Shown here: positions 28,085 to 39,555 of the stretch, in pieces
Layout of the letters: each line of letters starts with the position of its first letter
How positions within the stretch are numbered: position 1 is the first letter of the stretch
Source of the DNA: Drosophila persimilis
Lineage: Eukaryota > Arthropoda > Insecta > Diptera > Drosophilidae
DNA length: 64,000 bases
Assembly (NCBI RefSeq): GCF_003286085.1
Contig: NW_020825294.1
Span: 5,146,001-5,210,000, forward strand
Reading direction: 5' to 3'
Program-made: the position numbers and the translations under genes
Notes under the pieces: generated by a model
What the model was told of the DNA's origin: nothing
The model's database searches: none
The model's input: only the letters and a program-made list of their open reading frames with translations

Positions 28085-28930
28085 CCTCAGAAATATACCA
28101 TGTCATTTAAAAAATATACCGTAAATATACTGACGAATTCAAGTTCCATCATACATATTCCTCGTTTTTGATATTCCGTGGAACATTACTAGCTATATAG
28201 AACTTTCAACCATGCCCACATAATTTTATCCGATTAATCAATAAATTTTCTACTTGACTGGCACATTAAATACTTGGCCCTTGATTGTTTTTGCCTTAAT
28301 TTTTGTTGCTCAACAACAATATAGCGACTCGTATGATGGAAACCCGAGCTTAGCCCACTTAAGCCCCCTATATTTAAATAGTTCAACTACTCAAGGTAAA
28401 TGGCGGAAAATATTAACAATTGTACATTCTTATAGATCCATCCTATCCTTCCCTTTAACTTGCCAAACCCCACGAATCTTTCATCTGAACTGCGCTAAAA
28501 TGATTACCCCCTTGGCTTATAATAGGTTAATAGTTCTCCGGCAAGCATTGAAACCATATTGCTTAATTTTGATGTTCCGTCAAATATAATAAGCTACATA
28601 GAACATTTAGCCATGCCCACATAATTTTATCCCATTGATGAATAAATTTTCTACAAGATTGGATAAATTTTAATCCTTGCTTTTATTGTATTTATTGTAA
28701 AAAAAGGGTTAAACGAAAAAAGTTCAACAAAAAAAAGAGTCGCAATGTTGCTGGTATTTGAAGACGTGATGCGTGTATAGCCCTTTGTACACCCTATTTC
28801 GCTAATTTTATATGAAGATCAAACGTAATTTATTAACACCTTTTCTCAAATTGATATTCTTTAGACATATTCAAGTACCTTTTTAGTATCTTGTATATAT
28901 TTATCTCGATCCTGAGCCTTGGAAGACAAA
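28085..28930 (-). repeat. Dispersed AT-rich repeat, long copy
   Basis: The same order of blocks occurs inverted at 51140-51610. The shared blocks include CTTTTCTCAAATTGATAT, a match around CTCGATCCTGA, GATGCGTGTATAG, CAATGTTGCTGGTATTTGAAG, and AACTTGAATTCGTCAGTATA next to GTATATTT motifs. No terminal repeats or coding capacity were recognised, so it is called an unclassified non-autonomous mobile element or its remnant. Confidence 0.65.
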
Positions 28931-30060
28931 CGTATTCACAATTCTATAACATCCATTTGCCCCAGGGTATGTGTGCATGGAATTAGCAACATTTGTGCAT
29001 GGAATGGGACTCATTGTTGCAATAGCGAAACTGCGGCGAATCGGGTATTGCCTATATTTCAAGCTATATAGATTTGCCCACTTGGCTTTATCCCATAGAT
29101 AAATGCATTTTCTACAAGATTGCTTCTTTTAATTACCTTTATGTATTTTATTTTGACCAAAAAACGGTTTTCAAGTAAATGTTGCCGCAACTTTTGTGTA
29201 TGGAATGCGCAACATTTGTGTATGGAATGAGACTCATTGTTGCTAAAGCGAACTGCGGCGAATTGCGGCGAATTCAAATTTTCTCATATTCTTTGTTCCG
29301 TTGAATAATACTATCTATATGGAATATTTAGCCATGCCCACTCAATTTTGCACGATTGATGAATCAATTCTATATTTGATTGGCCTATTCAAAAAACTTG
29401 CATTTATTGGGTTTTTATATAAAATTGAAAATGAAATTAATAGATGACAAAAATACCATTTAGCACTAAAAAACACCACATGGGAGCGCGGCGAAAACCA
29501 GTTTCTACAGTATATACGGTCTCACTTGAAAAATATACCGAGTGGTGCGCGCCAAATCGAACTTTTTTGAATGTGAGCGACAAGGACTTAAATGTTGTCA
29601 ACCGGGCCTTTATCTATGCCCACATAATTTTATACGATTAATGAATCAATTTTCTACACAATTGGTTAGTTTTTAGTCCTTGCTTTTATTGTAAACAAGG
29701 ATTAATCAAAATAGTTCAACAAGAAAACAGTTGCAATGTTGGTGGTAAATTAGCAACATTTGTGTATAGAATGAGACTCATTGTTGCCAAAGCGAATTGC
29801 GGCGAACTGCGGCGAATTCAAATTCGATTCAAAAAAACGACCAATTCCTCATATTCTTTGTTCCGTTGAATAATACTATCTATATAGAACATTTAGCCAT
29901 GCCCACTCAATTTTGTACGATTGATGAATCAATTTTCTATTTAACTGGTGTATTCTTAATAGTTGCTTTTATTGCATTTTGCGTAAAAAGAGGTTTAAAC
30001 GAAAAAGAGCGAAAACGCTCTAGCATGTTGCTGAGGTTTGACCGCATGTTGCAAGCCTTG
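28930..30060. repeat. Cluster of partial repeat copies
   Basis: Several partial copies of the same element family lie head to tail. Each carries a block like TAGCCATGCCCAC, then AATTTT...GATGAATCAATTTTCTA (near 28608, 29072, 29330, 29615 and 29893). Between them a second block recurs: CAACATTTGTGTATGGAATG, then GAGACTCATTGTTGC, then GCGAACTGCGGCGAATTC (near 28985, 29210 and 29755). The copies differ by substitutions and small indels, consistent with old insertions and local duplication. Confidence 0.65.
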
Positions 30061-31436
30061 GCGTGGGACACATGTTGCTGAGACCCGCAATGAACCTGAA
30101 CTGACTCAAATGAACCTCAAGTGAGCTGAACAGCTCTCTTATCACTGAAGAGCTCTTTTATAGCTAGTTATATAGCCATATATAGTCATATCAGAAAAAT
30201 AGGGAGGGGAACCACTTTAAACTAATTTTATTAGATAGGACACTTATTTGAACCCCTGAAGCCATAACGACACAACACTGCTGATTTTATACACAACATG
30301 GGCTGTTAAGCGGAAGATGTCAGCCGATTCGGAATGTGGCGCCTAATTTGAATTCAAATGGAACGAATTGGCGGTATTTTGTGCTCTTATATTGAGGCAG
30401 GCTTTAATTGCTTCTGTTTCCTATCTTATCGAATATAGCGTATACAACGTGACATTTCACACTCCACTCCAATTATATTTTTTTGTTTCATTTCATTTCA
30501 TACTTAAAGTCGACAAAATCAGTGATGATAATGGTACAGAAAGGATCCAACAAGACATCTCTTATCTAAAGATATCACTCAGAGTGTTCTCTCGAGCATT
30601 CGAGTTCTTGGGGTATCCAATTCCCAAGTTCTGTTTACACCCGAAAATAACTTTTCCCATTCTCTTATCCAAATCTTGATGATGCATCACATTGTATAAG
30701 AGAGCCTACAATTGAGGGAATATTTTATTTCCAGAAGCTTTCCGTCAGATGCAACGCAATACATACGTAAAATATGTATGTATGTCCAAAGAGAAGAATC
30801 GGATTAAAGATCGTCCCATTCAGGCTATCAGTACCATACCCAAGCAGCTCCTTTCGTTCTTGTATCCCCCCTAGCAGGTCACTCCATGGCTAATTGGGTT
30901 GGCATCACACCACTCCTGCTATGCATGCTCCAGCTCGTGGTCATTCCATACAGTTCCACTGGACAGCGCGTGATTTTTTGGACATTTCGGCAAGCTCAGC
31001 AGAATGCATCGATGGATGACGGACGACTGACGACGACGATGACTGCCGAGATGGGAGGAGGGTTGGTTCATTGAAAGACGACACCCAATGCCGAGAATAC
31101 AGCAAAAAGCAGTACTCGTACCGCACCAGATACCTTCCAGAGTGTTGTTAAATGCTGAACGAAGACCAAAAACGAGTGGAGTGGAGCTCCTATTCCGTAT
31201 TCGAACTATGTTATTTGAAAGCGTATTTTCAGAATTTCTTGATGTTTATATAGTAGAATGATTCGACGATTCACTGAGACGATTTTGTCTTGTTTTTCAT
31301 TCATTTTATTATTGTTTCGTTCCTTTTTGCTTTTGTGTTATTTACGAACATTCGGGTTTAGACACAAATACAAATACATACATAGTTTTTTTTTCCTTTT
31401 TTTGTTGATTCTTTTAAAAAACTACTACAAAAATTG

Positions 31437-31475
31437 TTGTTTGTTGTTGTTGTTGTTGTGGTTGTTGCTTTTGCT
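31437..31475. repeat. (TTG)n microsatellite
   Basis: Run of TTG triplets in the spacer 3' of Pi3K21B. Confidence 0.8.
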
Positions 31476-31867
31476 GTTAGCGCTTAAAGATCTACAACAT
31501 ATAGCCTTATGATCTATAACATATAGCATTCTAAATGGCATACATATTTAATGGGCATGTATGCGGGTTATACTCGTACAGATACACATATACATATACA
31601 TATATATCAATATACTATATATATATTCATATAAAAAAATACAACAAATTTGCAATTCGTTTCACATTTAGTTTTTATCATTCCTTTTTATTTTCTTCGT
31701 TTCGTTTTGTTTCGTTCTCTGTATTCTGTTCTCTGTTCTCTTTTTTAAACTTTTGTTTGTATTCCTCTTCTGCTCTGAATGAAAATCGCAAAGACAGAAT
31801 TGGAGAGTCACAAACAACCGAAAAATTCACAAATATTTCCATCTAACATTGAGGGGGGCGGGGGAAG

Positions 31868-31894
31868 GGTATGGTATGGTATGGTATGGTATGG
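31868..31894. repeat. (GTATG)n microsatellite
   Basis: Five tandem copies of a GTATG pentamer in the Zir-Pi3K21B spacer. Confidence 0.85.
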
Positions 31895-33596
31895 CAAAAA
31901 AAACGTCATCATCATTTATCAGCATGATTGATTGCGCATCAATCATGATTAGAACACATTTAATCTGGTTCTGCTACGTATTGGTATTTGTTTCTTTTTT
32001 TGTGTGTTTGTTGAAACGTAATTTTTGTATGTTTTGTTAAAAAACTAATTTTAAAACTTATAAATACTACAACGTACGAGATCCGATCCGCCGAAATCTC
32101 ATAGAATTTAAGCAAAATTTAATGAAACACAAATTACAAATTAAATAAATTAAACGTAAATTAAGAGTTACATATAGGCATAAGGTATATAGAGAATAAC
32201 TTTTTTAATATATACTATATATACTATAAAGAGAAATATTTGAAAGACGCTCGTGTGTTTTGTGTGGGTGTGTGTGTGTGATCGATTCGATTACGATTTC
32301 GATTAGCCAAGGGGAGAATGTATGATCGATTCGATTCGATTCGATTTCGAAAGCGAAGCGAAAGGAGAAATAGAATGCAATGCATAACAGGAAGCACGAA
32401 AGAGGTGATCCAATTCGAGTTCGAACGAACATTAAGGGTGGCACAAGAGAACATAAGTTTTGGGGGCCAGGCCGAAGTCTGTATACCCTTTCCCAGCCAT
32501 CACAAACGGGGGAACAACAACGGGGCGCTATATAACTTGCCATTATATAGAAATTGCACTCAAATTGTGTGTGTGTGTGTGTCTGTCTGTGTGTATGTGT
32601 ATCTTTTGGACATAACAGAAATTGCACTCAAATATAAATCTATCTTTTAAAAACTTTGTACTTAAAAGTACTCAAGCAGCGGTTTTTTTTTGCCGATTGC
32701 ACTGTTTTTTGTTTTGTTTTTTTTGTTGTTGTTCCTCTGGGTGCCTTTTTTTTACATTTGTATTCTTTTGTTTTGTTTCTGAATCTTTTTCTGTGTGGGG
32801 TTTGTGTGGGTGTGTTCTTATTTAAAAAAAAAAATAATATATATTTATATATATATGTATTCATAATGTTTAAAGGAAATTACTATTTTAGCAACAATCG
32901 AGTGATCACATCGTTTAAACATACGTAAACTTTACTTAAAACTACATCAAAATCAATCATAATATAACAACAAATATTAGAGGGCCCATGGCCCAGCGGG
33001 CACAGGCTGTGAGGAGGTGGCGGGGGAGGGAGTGCTGGTCAAGGTCTATAAGGTTATCAAAACCGTAACCTGATTTCAAAAATGTCTCTCTCTCTGTGTT
33101 CTTTGTTTCCGCAGCAAGTACTATATTTACATTAACACGCGACAAAATGGTTTGAAGAAATTTCCGAAGAATTTCTTCGGATATCTCCTAGAGGGGGTCA
33201 CTTCCCCAACATGCATACATACCTACAATATAAATATATATAACCCTCCCACTCGATGATGACGGCAACGCGCAGCGTGATAACAATGTAATTAAGGAGC
33301 AGGAAAGGGTGTGGTTTGTAGCAGGGACATGTAGTGGGGGCAGGTGAGGGGTTACAACAGATACAACAGATGCTTGACGTATCAATTATCACGCGAAATG
33401 CAGTATTACAAAAAATGGATATACACATACGTATATGTATGTATATATAAAGTTTAAACAACATCAATATGATCACCAAAACATTGTTATTATTCTGGAG
33501 CATGGGTTTTCCTTTCTTTCTTTTTTGGGGGATGGTCCCCGAAGCAGTTGTACTGCAACGCCATCCCATCCATCACACGACAACAAAATATTTATA

Positions 33597-33602
33597 TACG
33601 AA

Positions 33603-33636
<34 letters not shown>

Positions 33637-33700
33637 CGTATATATACATATATACACATATATATATATATATATATATCGAATATACACATAGAGATAG
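33597..33700. repeat. (TA)n / TATAC low-complexity block
   Basis: About 100 bases made almost entirely of TA dinucleotides with scattered C. It lies 3' of Pi3K21B and can form extended hairpins. GA-rich and GT-rich runs follow up to 33832. Confidence 0.85.
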
Positions 33701-33839
33701 AGAGATATATAGCTTTATAGCGGAGCGCGAGAGGTTAGAGAGAGATATAGAGATAGATATAGATACGATAGCTAGCCTGTGAGGTTAAGGGCTTTGTGTG
33801 TTTGTGTGTGTTTGTGTGTGTGTGTGTGGGGTGGCGTGC

Positions 33840-36800
33840 CTACTGCGATGTGCTAAAATTTGATGGCGAAATTGAGGCCGGTGGCGTCTCCGTTTCCCCA
33901 CCATCCACCTGATCCTGATCAGAACGTGCCCTGGGCGTCGGTATGGGCGCACTGCTGGTGCTGGTGCTGCTGCTGCCCAGCGATGTCTGTGCCGAAGCCG
34001 CCGCCGCCTCTGCCTCTTGCTCTCGTTCCATCTCCAGCTCTTCGAGTATCTGGGCCCTGTTCTGCTCCCAGTAGTACACAGGCAGTCGCAGCGTCGTGGT
34101 CAGCGTGTCGTTGTGCTCCTCCAGCGAATTTGTGGCATAGTGCTCCACGAGCTTCTTAAGCGTGGGATAGATGTTGTAGGGTGCCGCAAAACCAAAGCCA
34201 CTCTCCGTCTCATAGATGATGCAATGCTGAACATTGCCCTTGCACACAATCGACAGCGCATAGTGGCCGGCATTGCGGGCACGGATGAGGAAGGTTCCAG
34301 AGGGTGAGCCGCGGAGCAGCTCCTCGGCATCACGACGCGTTGCATCCTTCAGGAACCAGTAGGACTCGTTCCTGTGTGGCAAATTCAAGACACTCTCGTA
34401 CTGTTGCCGCCAGTTCGCGAAACCCATCTCGAGTATGGCATTCAGATCGTCATCCGTGAGATTGAATCCTTTCAGGCGCCTAAGAAAGCAAGAGGGAGAT
34501 AGGAGAAGGGAGGAGTTAGAGAGATTGTTTGAATATAGTTTTAGAGACAGTGATCTAATATTATAGATTCGAAGATTACAAAGGAAAATCGCCAATAAAA
34601 TGTCTATAAAGCACTTGTCAATTATTAAGATTATTATCCTCAAGAAAACCTATGCAATTTCTATAATTTTTGTATATGTTTTATGGATATATTTTCTTCT
34701 AAATGATATAATCTACGATTTTGTATATCAATTCTCCATAAACAGAGCTCTCTTCCATAAAAATAATACTTCTTTTTGATGTAGGTCGAAGATGTACTTA
34801 ATATCAGGATTAACAGAATTTTTCTTCCATAAACACGATCTTCCAAACGATTTCTGGAGGCTCACTCGGTCGTAAGTTTTTTGATATCTCTGTATATAAT
34901 TTACTTCATTTTTGTTTATACTTCAAGAATATTTGATCGAAATATCACTTCTTCGAAGGTTGTGCTAATTCAACAAACACTAATTGAGGAATAATTCTGT
35001 CTTTAGCCTACTGTCGCTCTTTATAGGAAGATGGCGGCAGAAATTTCAACTGGATTCGAAACTGCGGCGATAAATGTTGGGATGAATAACGCTGCCGCCG
35101 TTAAGTCTACGCTCGTCTAGACCTCTGGGTTTCGGCTGGGGCTTTGTTCTTTGCTAACGCAACGGTGGTTCGCGGCTCCTATCGGCACTAAGTGATTCAC
35201 GCAAGAGATAAGCGATAGGTGGACTAGGTTCCATCATATCAAAAATATCTTCTGGAGCGACTAAATCAAGAATCGGAAACGAACCCCAAAAAACGATAGA
35301 GATTAATATTGGATGACTATTGAATCTACTATCTAATGATGCAGCCCAGTCGAATTCCCAGTCCCAGACCCAGCCAAGTGGTCTGCCTCCCCCCTCAACC
35401 GAAGTTTTTTTTCTTATCGCCATTGACGGTCCCTAATCTTTGTTTCTTATCGTTTTCTTTTGCAAAAAAAAGCACATTATACATTTGGTTCAATATATTT
35501 ATGTATATGAATGTGTCTTCCCTATGTAAGTAGTACATAAGAGACAGCACTTGGCAAACTTTTAAAGCCTGATAAGGAAAGCTATCTTTAGCAAAATGTC
35601 ACTCGGCTCTATTACCTTATCTAACAGTCAGAGACTGCCTCTTTTTTTGGGCTAGTCATTCGTTCATTTGTCCGGGCCACAGTCTAAGTAATGCCCATAG
35701 ATATGATGACGTACTACACTGTAAAGTTAACGACTGTTGCTATGTATTATTAAACTCAAGAATTAGTTGAATCCAAGAGAAGCGGACAAGTGTTTCTAAT
35801 CGTAAACTAATAAAGATAGCAAATTGGTTTCGAATAAATAGGCAAGGAAGGTTTTCGTACAAATATCTATGGAAATGGAGATATTTCGATTAAAATTTAG
35901 TTGGAAAAAGGGTTGTTTCAAGATTAACTACGGATATGTATTAGAATCTTAAGATGTACTATGTAGATCCATTGGAATATCATAAAGGGATGTGTGCATG
36001 GAAAGAAACTGTAAGATCGAGTGAAAGGAGTGGAAAAAGAGGAATATTTTCATTAAAGACAGACTCTGTTTATGGGGTAAATTATAAAAACCTCAATAAA
36101 ATGCTCTGGAAATTTTCCATAAATTCTTTCTTATATATAAAACCTCGACCTTGACTACAATCCTGTAAATAACTGCAAGTTATTGCGATAAAAGGGCTCT
36201 CCTTTAAAAAAAAAAAAAAAAAAAAAAAACAATTGCCATTTATGATAAATACGACCTTGATGTGACAAAGAGGAAAAAAAAGAAAGAAGAGTCTATACTT
36301 GTACATATGTATATGTATTATATATTATCATTTTATATGGTCAAGCGATAAAGGGTTCCCGCAAAGAAATTGGAATCCAAGAGACTTTCTAATCAAATGA
36401 ATGATAAGAGAGGGGACTAGACTCCTCTCCAAGGTAAATTGGGATTTTCCGCCCCAAAGCGAGGGGTCGCTATGCGATAGGAGACACCGATATACTCGCT
36501 TAGCGGACCCGACTAAAGATATATACAATATATACATATAAAGAGGGGTTTCCAGCTAAAGGCTTTCCAGGCACGTAGACCCCATGCATGGCTATAGCGC
36601 TGCGCTGTTGCTGTTGCTGCTGGCGTGGCCAAAAACCAAAGCCAAACCAAACAATGTTATGCCATTATCATCGGTATCGGTCAGACTTTTGGGACTGGCT
36701 GACTGGCTAGCTGCCGGCCGCTGGCTGTTCGAAATGAGCGAACGTCTGTCTGACGACTGCTGCCGCGTGTAAAATGAGCCAGAACCGAGCGTCCGACCGA

Positions 36801-38468
36801 TGAATTTTGTGCATTTACATTCCCTCAGTGGCTGGCGAAAACTGCAAACTGCAGTGCATGTTACCGCCGAGTGCACAGGCCAGCCCGGGCCAGGCCAGGC
36901 CAGAGACAGCAACACACAGACAGACAGAGACTCAGAGGCACAGACAATCGAATAGAAGAGGTCTTCTATGACTGTGTATGTCAGTCTGTCGCCTGGTTGC
37001 TGGCTCCACTGCGCCACGCTAATCAGCAAACCACTTGGAAAGAGCTTACACATTAAATGACGTCAGCGTGTTCGGGTTGAAGCATTTTAGCACTTACTCA
37101 ATATATTTGTCCTTGCGCAACTGCAGCATCTGCAGCTCGGGCTTGGTGGCATTGATCTGACGCTCGAGCAGCAGCTCCTCCTTCTTCTTGCACTCCATGT
37201 AGTGGTTCAGCTGTTGCATCTTCTCCTGCATGATTTCGAGTAGAGCGAGGAGATGGGCCTGGTTCTCCTGGAGGCTCTGTCGGGTATTGGCATTGTTGCT
37301 GCAGGCCGAAGCGGAGGTCCCAGCCGTACCAGCGGCCGTCCCGAGTGCTGATGCTCCTCCGCTTTCAGGGGCACTGCTCTCTGCGGCGGCGGGTGTCTTC
37401 ATCACCGATTCGTTGAGTTTGATTTGATCGCGAAATATCTTCTCGGCATTCCCAAACACGCCCTGATGGATCTTCTTTTCCTGCAGCTCCTCCCGAATGG
37501 CATTGAAGGAGTTCTTCTTCTGATCGAGGTTCTGTTCCAGCTGCTGCAGCATCTGCGATGTGCGTATAAACTCGTTGCTCAGCAGTCCAAGATCCCCATG
37601 TGGATGGGCGTCATCCTCCTCGTAGGTTCGCACAATCGGATGGCTCAGCATTATGTCCAGCGTCTTGTTGTACATATTCAGGGAGTTGGCCTTGTAAAAG
37701 TTGACCATATCCACCACCGAATTGAACAGTTTCTTCTCAATGAACCCGTACATGCCATTGATGTGGCAGATCTTTATCAGCTTCTCGTTTCCGTCCTTCA
37801 TCAGTGTCAGTGTGTATTCCCCCTTCTTGGAGAGCGCATCGCGCACCAGGAAGCTGCCATCGGGCATTCCGTGCAGTATATTCTTTGCCTCCTCGCGTGT
37901 GATTTGCCCCCAATACCAGGGCGCCATGCGAAGTTCGTCCTCGTAGGGATCGACCAGCGATCCGGGAGCCTGTGGCCGCATCGTCGAGTAATGCAGCGGC
38001 GAGGGTTGCACTGCAGCGAAAAAGATAAAAGCATATAATTGTAAGGTTGTAAGGAAAAATGTACAAAAGATTGAAAAGTTAACATTCAATTCGATAGAAT
38101 GAACTCTGAGCAGAAGTTAAGAGATCTTCAACACAAAATACAATCTACAGAAATCTACAGATCTCAAAACACGAACTCTTCAAATCATATTACGGGGTTT
38201 CAACCCAAAAGACTACACTTCACAATCCACAAAAGATATCTCCAACCAAACTCTCTCTCTCTCTCTCTCTCTCTAAGCAAATGAGATCTCAGCCCCAAAA
38301 ACCTCTCACAGATAGTACGATATGCAATAGTACGCTACACATGTAAGCGACTATAGTGGCGTCCCGGCTCTCGCTTGTTGCCAAGCGCTCTCGCTCTGGC
38401 CATGCCGTCCGTGCCATCTTGAGCAACCCTGAAGCGAGGGGGGGGCGACGATGATTTAGGTACTCACT
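33840..38468 (-). CDS. Pi3K21B: p60 regulatory subunit of class IA PI3-kinase
   Basis: Regulatory adaptor that stabilises and recruits the Dp110 catalytic subunit to phosphotyrosine on insulin receptor/Chico, at the plasma membrane. Coding parts are 38468, 37098-38010 and 33840-34479 (517 residues). Two SH2 domains flank an inter-SH2 coiled coil. The N-SH2 (about 31-125) has WYWGQI and FLVRD with the phosphotyrosine-binding Arg. The inter-SH2 coiled coil spans about 150-310 ([28 protein letters not shown]). The C-SH2 (about 346-435) has [14 protein letters not shown] and FLIRAR. The tail ends [11 protein letters not shown] as in the melanogaster protein I remember. There is no SH3 or BH domain, typical of the short fly p60. 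The start MQPSPLHYS needs the A at 38468 joined to TG at 38010-38009, so an intron splits the ATG; an internal Met ten residues on is the only other candidate. Confidence 0.95.
34480..37097. other. Pi3K21B intron between inter-SH2 and C-SH2
   Basis: About 2.6 kb of intron. It contains an uninterrupted run of 24 A at 36206-36229, a GCGG-rich stretch near 35040-35100, and a GC-richer patch at 36560-37050 with CAG-type repeats. No supported gene. Confidence 0.6.
36206..36229. repeat. Poly(A) tract
   Basis: Twenty-four consecutive A on the plus strand inside a Pi3K21B intron. No recognisable retroelement body lies directly upstream. Confidence 0.9.
38251..38275. repeat. (CT)n microsatellite
   Basis: About twelve CT units in the Pi3K21B first intron. 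On the minus strand it reads as GA repeats, possible GAGA-factor binding sequence. Confidence 0.8.
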
Positions 38469-39555
38469 TGTGTTGGCTGTTTTATTTGTCTCTGGGTGGG
38501 GGAGGGGGAAAGCAGCAGGAGGAGGTTAACTGGCGGCGGCTTAGTTTCGATTATTGAATTTAGATTCGCGTATTTTCTTGTGGTGTGTTAATTTCACGCT
38601 TATAGCTCGCCACACTACCACTACCGGAGCAGCACACACATCTTTCTATTCTCGATTTCGCGATTCGGACTGAGGGGAGACACACACGCGCACACATACA
38701 CCACCGCACACTAATACTACGGCAATACGACACAGGTTAAAATAATGGTTGGCTTTAATGTACAGGATTCGTATGGTTTTGAGTTTGGTTTTTCGACTAT
38801 TGTGTCCAATTTCGCTACTTCAGTGCTTTGGGTATGGCCGGGTTTGTGGGGTTAACTTAAAACATTTTTATACGGCACTTTTGGACGACAAAAAAAAATC
38901 ACAATCGCACGCGGACTTATCGATCAGTGTGGCCAGTGTTATCGATTCCCACAGAAATATACCGAAATACACCGTCTCACTATCAAAATATACCGTAAAT
39001 ATACCGATGCATAGATAGATATACCGATATAAAGGTATATAAATGGGCACACCATTTTTGTCGGAAGAAATCGTGCGGTGCTGTTTAACGTGTGGAAAAT
39101 AGTAAAAAGAGCAGAGGACTGTACAACACTTGGGCGGAATATTCAAATGGAATCTCGTTCTTTGACTCATTTATTTTACATTCAAAAACTTATTTTAGAG
39201 CTAAGCTACAGCATATATTGTAGTAAGAAAATAAGGATTTTGCGGATGGAGCCCTACTCCAGCCATCTGCGTAAATCAATTAGGCAGACACTCCAGTTTT
39301 GTAATTAATTTCTTTAGTTAGTTGTAGTTATAGTCGATCTGCGTTTTAGGCGTTGCGATTTCTAAGGTAATGTTTAGCGTTAATTTTTTGTGTTTGCCCT
39401 CCTCTTTATAAATTGGTAAACGATAGTTTAGTTATGAGGCTTGCGCCATAATGGTGCAATAAGGTTCGTATAATGCGTATTATTGGTTTTGTTTTCTTTC
39501 TTCTCCTGAATGTTTATCAATATGTTTTGTTTGTTTGTATGTGTATATGGAGTGC
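38469..39555. other. Pi3K21B 5' region and Hop 3' flank
   Basis: Holds the 5' UTR and promoter of Pi3K21B (minus strand), with motif-6 and DRE/motif-1-like elements at about 38918-39012, and further right the 3' flank of Hop. No coding sequence recognised. Confidence 0.6.
38918..39012 (-). promoter_or_regulatory. Pi3K21B: Probable Pi3K21B core promoter elements
   Basis: Read on the minus strand: several GTATATTT (Ohler motif 6 type) copies spaced over about 60 bases, then ATCGATAACACTGGCCACACTG (two bases over a DRE core plus a near-match to motif 1) and a second ATCGATAAG. This is the arrangement of fly housekeeping promoters. It lies about 450 bases upstream of the start exon. Motif knowledge is established; assignment to Pi3K21B is inference from position and orientation. 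Confidence 0.55.

Larger units (their letters stand above)
27126..33839. other. Spacer between Zir 5' end and Pi3K21B 3' end
   Basis: About 6.7 kb without a supported protein gene. 27.1-27.9 kb is GC-richer and probably holds the Zir 5' UTR and promoter. 28.1-30.1 kb is filled with rearranged copies of a dispersed repeat. 31.2-33.8 kb is rich in microsatellites (TTG, GTATG, GATTC, GT and TA runs). The 3' UTR of Pi3K21B probably occupies the part next to 33839. Small open frames here are not convincing. Confidence 0.55.

Noticed and set aside
30886..31074. 62-codon frame beginning with a hydrophobic segment
   Set aside because: Short, followed by low-complexity Thr/Met codons, with no promoter, intron or family support. 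A secreted microprotein cannot be excluded, but nothing supports it.
33149..33180. GAAGAAATTTCCGAAGAATT-type sequence resembling a heat-shock or STAT element
   Set aside because: The GAA/TTC spacing does not fit either consensus well, and it lies in a 3' spacer.
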